From contig JAJEKV010000839.1 in NCBI GenBank assembly GCA_021234155.1, forward strand, positions 1-64,000: a stretch of 64,000 bases of DNA. The letters are read 5' to 3'. Below, one piece after another: positions 57,942 to 64,000 of this stretch. Each line of letters opens with the position of its first letter. The stretch's first letter is position 1. The notes beneath the pieces are model-generated. The model did not search any database, was not told the DNA's origin, and saw only the letters and a list, made by a program, of their open reading frames with translations. A program made the translations under genes and the position numbers. This DNA comes from Isoetes taiwanensis. Lineage: Eukaryota; Streptophyta; Lycopodiopsida; Isoetales; Isoetaceae.

Positions 57942-59892
57942 GTAAATCTCTGGGAAAATTACGATATCAGTTGCATTTTGAATGCTTTCTCCAAGAAAGA
58001 TCCTTCAGTTTCATTGCCTATGGAAATCCCATAAGCTGCCAATGTAACTATCTCTTCTATACTATAACTGCAAATTCCAGGACCAAAAGCTAAATTAACA
58101 ATTTTTTCTCTAAATCACAAATACTTTGTAAAACAAAGTACAAATATCTAGTAGTGGTGGTAAAGGATACCATGGAATCCACAGTTGAGATGCAACAACA
58201 CCAATTTCATTAACAATGCGGCTTAACTCGTATTGCTACCACAACAAAGAATATTTTGCAAGATTTTGAAAAGCAATGCAGAACAAAAAATTAGACTGAA
58301 GCAAAAATTGGATAAAAATTTCCTAAAATGTAATTTTCTAAAATAAAACTACTGATGAAGGGGAGGAACTTCGTTAAGCGTCTTCTTCGCACAAAGGGAC
58401 TCAAAAACGGAAAGAGGAAAACGAGCTGCCTTCTAAGACTTACGCTATTCCGTAACTAATAAAGGGGAAAGCCACAACCTTTCTAAAAATAATCACGAGA
58501 ATCTAGATACAAAAGGAAACATGGATGCAACAAGCATCTATTCTAAAATTCAAAACATATGTTATGAAGGTGGCATCTCTTGAAGGAAGGAAGGAAGGTA
58601 TTGGAAGCCAACCTCTATAATAATTGTATTCAAAAATATGTCATATGAAGGTAGCATAACCTCATATCTATCACACAAATAAACACATGTCTGAAGCCTC
58701 TTGGTGGCAAATGTTAACATATGCACACAAAAGAATGTACAAGCACGCTTGTTGCCCTTTCTTTTCAGAGACAATTTGAGGAGGGCCTAACTCTTCTAAC
58801 ACCATATTTGAAGCATGGCCTCTTAAGTTTTAAGCTCGAGGCTCACTTTTACTAGTAGATCACGGCAACCCAAGGGTGTGCCAAAATTTCTTACCTGAGA
58901 TATCCTTTCCTCGGGATCAGGCTGCAACATAGCCAAAACAAGGCTCTTTGCTTCTTCGACACCAACCCAACTGGCCAATGCAAGTGTGAGGCAGCCGGAT
59001 CCTCGCCATGAGGCGGTTCTTCGTGAATTTCTGCTGGTTTTTAGACACGAGAAGTGATGATTCGGTGGCGCCTCATACGGGATCAAACCCGGACCCCATA
59101 TGTCTATCTACGTGGAATAATGCACAACCTCGAGCCAAATATCTTGGTGTTCCGACTACGGATGTAAAACTGAGGCGAACGTAACGAAAAACAAGCCCGA
59201 TATGCGAAATCCGAAACCCTAACATCATAGCAGGAGATCACAAGAGCGTTGCACGGCCCGGATCGGTGGATAATGCCCTTTTGATGAAGGTCCGTATAGC
59301 TAGAGCAAGATTTCGAATAAGAAGAGCGGCTTCCTTTTCGCATAGCACGCCTTTCTTGGTGATTACATCAAGCAAGCTACATTCGCACAATTCCATGATC
59401 GGTGCGAGAATCCCTCGTCTTTGATTACTTCATGTATATGCACTACGCCCGGCTGGGCTAATTTTACGCATGATCTCTATTTCCGTGATCGGCTCTGTGG
59501 CTCCTACCGGATGATTTTTGCAAGCAAACTCTTTCTTACCTCCTCTTTTACTTATGAGAAAACCGTAGCTTGGCCTTGGCGATTTCTTAAGCGGATCATA
59601 GCTCTCAAAGATTGGGAAATAAAGCGAGAATAGGTGTAGTTGAGAAATTCTTCGATGCTGTCTCCTGCGTCTCGTCTCCATACTCCAAATTACGTAAGTA
59701 ATGCCAACACAATGCAAATGCAGACGTTCTTATACCCTGTAAGTTGTCGACCCGACTCTGCACTTTCCGTTCTATAAATATCGGTTCTATTCACGGTGCT
59801 CGGGAAAAAGGCCACATCTAAATTAGGAAAAAGGCCGGATACTTGTGTTGTCCGTCGGATGTTGGCACGATCCCAAAGCCAACTATACCGCC
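57942..59892. repeat. Fourth copy of the kinase block
   Basis: Matches 49180-51188 in order, from AAATCTCTGGGAAAATTACG to GCCAACTATACCGCC. The left end abuts the 67 bp tandem repeat. The right end abuts a copia LTR. Near 58578 it holds an extra 22 bp (AAGGAAGGAAGGAAGG plus TATTGG) not present in other copies. It lacks the LINE, because its left end starts just after the LINE site. Confidence 0.92.
58770..59690 (-). pseudogene. Ser/Thr protein kinase, copy 4, frame-broken
   Basis: The minus strand aligns with the intact kinase gene along its length. Pieces such as KKEFACKNH, GATEPITEIEIM and EEAKSLVLAMLQPDPEERIS are readable, but the glycine loop, the catalytic loop (RDLKPGN) and the activation segment are broken by small gaps and substitutions. 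As in the 44 kb copy, many differences turn CTG or CAG into CG-containing words (CTCTGGAGCC to CTCGAGCC, TTTCTGCATG to TTTACGCATG). No product is expected. Confidence 0.87.
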
Positions 59893-60087
59893 TGTAGCAG
59901 AATGGATCAAACAAGAGAGCAAGAACCGGGGACCAAGAAGTGTGCAAATAAGCCGTCCAGAATCGTTGGAACAGCCTGGTACTTATAATCCTAAAGTACA
60001 ACGTATCTCGCCATATTTATGGCGTGGCAGACTTACGCTTTATGAAGAACTTCCTATAACTAACCCTAACAAGAATATCTTCTATCA
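59893..60087 (-). repeat. 3' LTR of a Ty1/copia element
   Basis: The 195 bp segment begins TGTAGCAGAATGG and ends TTCTATCA on the plus strand (TG...CA). The adjoining CTCCCCATT is a polypurine tract on the minus strand, next to the LTR as expected. TATAAGTACC on the minus strand may be the LTR TATA box. The flank CCGCC (59888-59892) should recur beyond the other LTR, which lies outside the window. Confidence 0.65.
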
Positions 60088-60229
60088 CTCCCCATTACGC
60101 ACAAGCGAAGTGGGAGAGAATCTAAAGTAACAATGAACAAATGCTCATTTGAAGAGATACTGAAAACAAACAAGTCATGGTATGCGCCCCTTAGCTCGCT
60201 GCTCAAGGAGCAGCATGCAGCCCAAAAAG

Positions 60230-60560
60230 ATTGTCGGTGGCGCTCAAAGAGATCTGGCTGGAAGAGGCTTAGTGAGCGAATCGGCGGGCATGAGATGTGT
60301 GGGAAGATATTGCATTATGATAGTGCCGGCTGAACACATTCACGGGTAAAATGGTGATGAATCCCAATATGTTTTGGCGTTTGTGGAGAATGGGATTCTC
60401 GGAGAGCAATGGCACTCTTATTGTCATTGAAGATCACAATGAGGTCCGAGGTTGAGAGAAGCCCAGTTCACGAAGAAATTATGCGCCAAAGCGTTTCCCT
60501 TACAACGGTGAGAGGTGGCCATGTACTCGGCTTCCACACGGGAAGAAAGAGCAACACCGT
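60230..60560 (-). pseudogene. Copia RNase H domain, degenerate
   Basis: The minus strand reads VEAEYMATSH (about 60500-60525), then NDNKSAIALRESH and PKHIGIHHHFTREC, and ADSLTKPLP near 60285. These are the characteristic C-terminal blocks of copia RNase H (an AEYxA motif, a DNxxAI motif, a KHI...H motif and the LTKPL end). They lie in different frames, so the domain is not translated intact. It ends the pol gene just before the polypurine tract and LTR. Confidence 0.85.
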
Positions 60561-60719
60561 ACGTTTGGAGCTAAGCAAATAAGCGATCCTCCATGGAGCA
60601 TGATGGCAAAGCACGTGGTGGATCTCTGAGTGTCAATGTCGCACAATGTCGGCATCAACAAGCGCGAAGCCGAACGCCGGGATCATGTTGATGGTGCATA
60701 GAAGTAATCAAGATGAGAG

Positions 60720-61790
60720 GTGCCCTTTAAGTAGCGAATGATTAAACAACCACTTACCAATGAGCGGGGGCCAGGGATGTTCCATGAACCGTGACAAGAC
60801 CTACAGCATTGCGATATCACGGGCCAGTGCTGACCATAATAATGCGGTGAGGCGGCAACGGCATCTGCGGTATGGAATCGATGCATCTGTTCTTGTTCGG
60901 CGGCGAGGCTTGATCCGCGGGATAATTTGAGATGTGTAGACAGAGGGTGGCTTTGGGAGATGCATTGGAAAGGCCAAATCGAGAGCAGATTTTTATGAAT
61001 GGCTTTTGTTGATGAATGAGCAGAAGCGGGTGGCACGATTGCGAAGTGATCTCAAGACCTGCGGTGATCTGAGGACGGAGGTCAACCATAGAAAAGCTTC
61101 TTTGCCGCGTTTGAGATTGTGAAAGGCGGAATGGGGAATTGGTGTGGCAAGAATCAAGTCATCGACATAGACTACGACAATAATGACGATGTATTGGCAA
61201 AGCGAACATAGACATTCCATTCAGAGGCCCGGCGGTGAGCATAGCAGTGGTGTGTAAAATTTGTCAAGCTTTAATTGTACCCGAATTTGAGGACTTTGTT
61301 TGAGACCATAAATAGAACGATTAAACATACCAGGTTATGGTTGTTTTCACCGCCACAAAGCCTTCAGAACGCGCATGAAAATATCTTGACGAAGGTCCCC
61401 ATTCAAGAACGCGATCTTGACATCCATTTGATGAAGTTCAGATTTTCTTGAGCTGCGGCAAGAACTACTCGGATAGAGGCAAGTTTTTAGCCACTGGGAG
61501 AATGTCTCATCATAATCCAAACTGCGATTTGAGAGAAGCCTTTTGGCAACAAAGGCGAGCTTCGGAAATTTCAATGTGATTGGCTTCGAAGTTTTGATCT
61601 TGAAGACCCATTTGCGCGACCAATTGCCTTCCTACTGCAGTAATGGAACCAAGTCCCACGCTTGAGTCTCTTTCATGGATTGGAGTTCCTCTTGCATGGC
61701 GAAGTTTCGGTGAGCAAACATGAGGTCCAGCCAAAGCTGCAGAGATTGTGAGAGGCTCCACAGATCGGGGCACAAATGTGATATGGCGCA
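60720..61790 (-). pseudogene. Copia reverse transcriptase domain, degenerate
   Basis: Readable blocks on the minus strand are LDYDETFSQWLKT and LHQMDVKIAFLNGDL (61347-61574), SIYGLKQSP (about 61290), VVYVDDLILA (61150-61180, containing the catalytic YVDD), and GTSHLDYFY (60690-60720), typical of the copia RVT_2 family. Frame breaks separate them. A start region near 61620 has LVAQMGL in place of the usual tryptophan motif in another frame. Not functional as read. Confidence 0.88.
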
Positions 61791-62559
61791 GCCTCATCTA
61801 AGTCGGCATGCCACCAACGGGGATAATGGTGGTCAAGATAGTCTTGATGAGGTTGCCCGGCGAAGAGTGAATTACCCACGATGGTGACGAGCGAGGTGTG
61901 GGTTTAGGAGCGCGACTAGACCCGGAAGTGAGAGGAGGAGGAAGGACCGCGGTGTGGTGGAGGCATGAGGATGTGGAGGCGTGGAAAGTGGCCGTGAGAC
62001 CTTGGCGGGGTGGGGTGGACAAGGGAGATCTAGGCACGAGGGGATAGATGAGAGAGGTGGAGCGCAGGGGAAGGAAGGAAGGTTGGAGAGGGAGAAGGAG
62101 CTGAATTGACAAATGGAATATCAAGCCGAGGCCAGTGTGTGCTCGAGCTTGGAATAAATCGTATTAACATGAGCTCGAAGTAGGCTGTAGCTCTATGCCT
62201 TGTTCATCAAATGTACAGCAGAGATAGCTTTTGATTACCTGCGGGTGTTGGCATCCAAAAGGCGGTAGCCTTTACTATCTTTGACAAAGTTAGCCAACAA
62301 AGATACTGCGCCGAGCATGGTCCTCTGATTTCTTCGAACAGCGGGCGACACATGAGCATATCTTTGGACAATAGAAGATGCGGAGATGGTGATATGCGGA
62401 ATGTGACCAAACCAAGCTTCAAATGGTTATGCCTACGAAGCGCAACCCGTGGGTGTCTGATTGGATAGATAATTTGTTTGTAACAATGGCTTACGCCGGC
62501 GAAGCCATCGGGAAGAGGCCGGCAAATTTGAGCATACTCGGGGCACTCTCCTTGAGGGT

Positions 62560-63250
62560 CGAATCTTGGTGCTCGGCAACGCTTGTTCTGATGATAACTC
62601 ATGAGGAATTTGAGCTGCCTTTGAATGCCATGCTCATCAAGTAATTAGAAGGCTGCTTAGAAAAGATATTCTTGTGCATTGTCACATCGGTGTCACGAAC
62701 TTCTCATTGTGTTTGCTTTTCAGCCTTCTTATGCCAAGTCTGAAAGCATTGAAAGACTTCACTTTTTGCAGAGAGGAAAAACGTAGTGTAGCGGGAGAAA
62801 TCATCCACAATGACCATGAAATACTTAGAGCACCACCAAATGGACCGGGGCTAGAGGGACCACTAACATCTGTGTGTATGAGGCCAAGTACTTTCGATCG
62901 TGAGTTCCTTGGTCCTTAGACCGTCTGCGTTGATTTTGTTTGGCCATGATACATCCCTCCTGAGCCGGTGGCGGCAGATAGATCACCGAGATGCGGTAAC
63001 CATATGCTTGGAAATAAGGGCCTTGAGCGGGGCTTCACTCAAATGTCCCAATCGGGCGATGCCACGGTACAAGTCCTCCTCCTTATGGTATACGGCGAGA
63101 GGGCGGTCCATGGCTGGATTCTTCATAGAATTTATGCGAGGTTGCCTTCTCGACTCTGTGGCTATGGGCTGCACGGCCCGATTGAAAAATGGATATTTTG
63201 AGAATTCATAAAGAATTGAATGCCCACATCCATCACAGGCGGGATAGAGC
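62560..63250 (-). pseudogene. Copia integrase region, degenerate
   Basis: The minus strand encodes ARLGHLSEAPLKALI near 63020-63060 (the gag-pre-integrase segment), LGLIHTDVSGPS near 62850-62890 (first catalytic Asp region) and, one frame over, VDDFSR near 62800 (second catalytic Asp region), with frame changes. This matches copia integrase layout. It lies upstream of reverse transcriptase on the minus strand. Confidence 0.8.
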
Positions 63251-63267
63251 AAGCAAACTTCTTTTAA

Positions 63268-64000
63268 TCACGGGAACATGCAAGACCTTTCGCGGCATGT
63301 ATAGCGCTCATTGAACCATCGACTCAAATTGCCTTCCCCTTCAATCGGAGGCGAAGTGATGCCATTTACGAATTGACCTGGACCTGGAGGCGGGTCCAAT
63401 GTCAAGAACCACATTTTATGGGGTGTCATAAGATGGGTGGCCCGCAATCCATGATCAACAGTGTGATATTGTGCATTGGCTTCAAGTGCCTCACCTTGAA
63501 CCTCAGCTAGCAAACTTTGAGTTGCGGTGGGTTACGGACTAGTGCATGCAAGGGCTTCTTCCCATCGTTGGTGAAGGAAAAGAATGAAATTGGAGTGTTG
63601 TGGTACCGGACACGTAGCTTTGTTCTGCAGAGTGATAGTGGCCACACGAAAAGTCAAATTCCTCGTCAAATTCCTCATACGGATCTTCAATACCCATGCA
63701 CATGAGGTGATACCATAGTGGGGCTTTCTTCATACAAGGCCATGTATCCCTTAACATATCCATCACCATCACTGGCGATTCATCCTCGCATACGAGTTCT
63801 GATCGGCAACATGGGCCCGAGCAGATCTCTTTGTTATTCCATCGTCACGGGATGTGCGGCTTCACTCACAGGATGTCTCATTTGCTTCACTCTGTCTACG
63901 AGATTATCATCTTTGAAAAATCTTCGATCGAGTCATCTTTCGGGGATCTGCTCTCTCTCTCATGCCCTAGTGTCTCTTCCGACCCCACAGAAATAGTCCT
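63268..64000 (-). pseudogene. Copia gag/protease region, partial
   Basis: The minus-strand piece HLMTPHKMWFLTL with QFVNGITSPPIEGEGN (63268-63513) fits the copia protease area, although the catalytic Asp block is not clear. Further upstream, 63539-63772 has PCMKKAPLWYHLMC and CGHYHSAEQ, possibly around the gag zinc knuckle. The window ends before gag can be followed. Assignment rests mainly on position. Confidence 0.5.

Larger units (their letters stand above)
59893..64000 (-). mobile_element. Ty1/copia retrotransposon, incomplete in window
   Basis: Minus-strand order from the right edge inward: gag-like Cys/His piece and protease region, integrase, reverse transcriptase, RNase H, polypurine tract, LTR. 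Integrase before reverse transcriptase is the copia order. The polyprotein is broken by many frame changes. The 5' LTR and primer-binding site lie beyond 64000. Confidence 0.85.

Noticed and set aside
62674-63201. Plus-strand frames of 77-103 codons
   Set aside because: They are antisense to the copia integrase, whose motifs are clear on the minus strand.

Overview
The window is nuclear DNA from a land plant, almost certainly a vascular plant with a large, repeat-rich genome. It carries plant-type tRNA genes, CACTA (TNP2/DUF4216/DUF4218), Helitron, Ty1/copia and LINE remnants, and GT-AG introns. The species cannot be fixed from the sequence. A fern or other non-seed lineage is only a guess, prompted by one unusual LINE reverse transcriptase type. 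Gene density is very low: one intact protein gene, one intact tRNA gene, and many broken copies.

Layout. 1-4300: end of a satellite array with an about 1.3 kb higher-order unit. 4.3-11 kb: decayed, no gene supported. 11-13.25 kb: right end of a CACTA transposon on the plus strand. 13.25-19.8 kb: AT-rich sequence with one possible exon. 19.8-20.8 kb: an inverted-repeat, Mutator-like element. 22.06-23.66 kb: a deleted copy of the kinase locus. 23.66-24.55 kb: a LINE tail with a long poly(A). 25.1-27.45 kb: a decayed LINE reverse transcriptase gene, split by a CpG-rich insertion and cut by a CACTA element. 27.45-32.96 kb: that CACTA element on the minus strand, with TNP2, DUF4218 and DUF4216 remnants and a SET-domain-like reading frame. 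33-38.7 kb: AT-rich sequence ending in a clear Helitron 3' terminus. 39.06-51.07 kb: two tandem 6.0 kb units, each with a LINE insertion and a protein kinase gene; only the right-hand kinase is intact. 51.1-52.5 kb: divergently oriented fragments of HSP90 and adenylate kinase. 56.7-57.2 kb: another LINE fragment. 57.4-57.8 kb: tRNA-Trp and a damaged tRNA-Ala. 57.9-59.9 kb: a fourth kinase-locus copy. 59.89-64 kb: a minus-strand Ty1/copia element that cuts into this copy and runs off the window.

The clearest story is the kinase locus. An intronless Ser/Thr kinase gene lies next to HSP90 and adenylate kinase fragments, and the block exists in four versions that differ by tandem duplication, internal deletion, LINE insertion and copia insertion. 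Differences between the intact copy and the broken ones fall very often at CAG/CTG sites, which read as CG-containing words in the broken copies. That may be a base-calling artefact of CHG methylation in silent DNA, so frameshifts in repeats here should be treated with caution.

The best candidate for something new is the SET-like reading frame, with an upstream Cys-rich exon, embedded in the minus-strand CACTA element.
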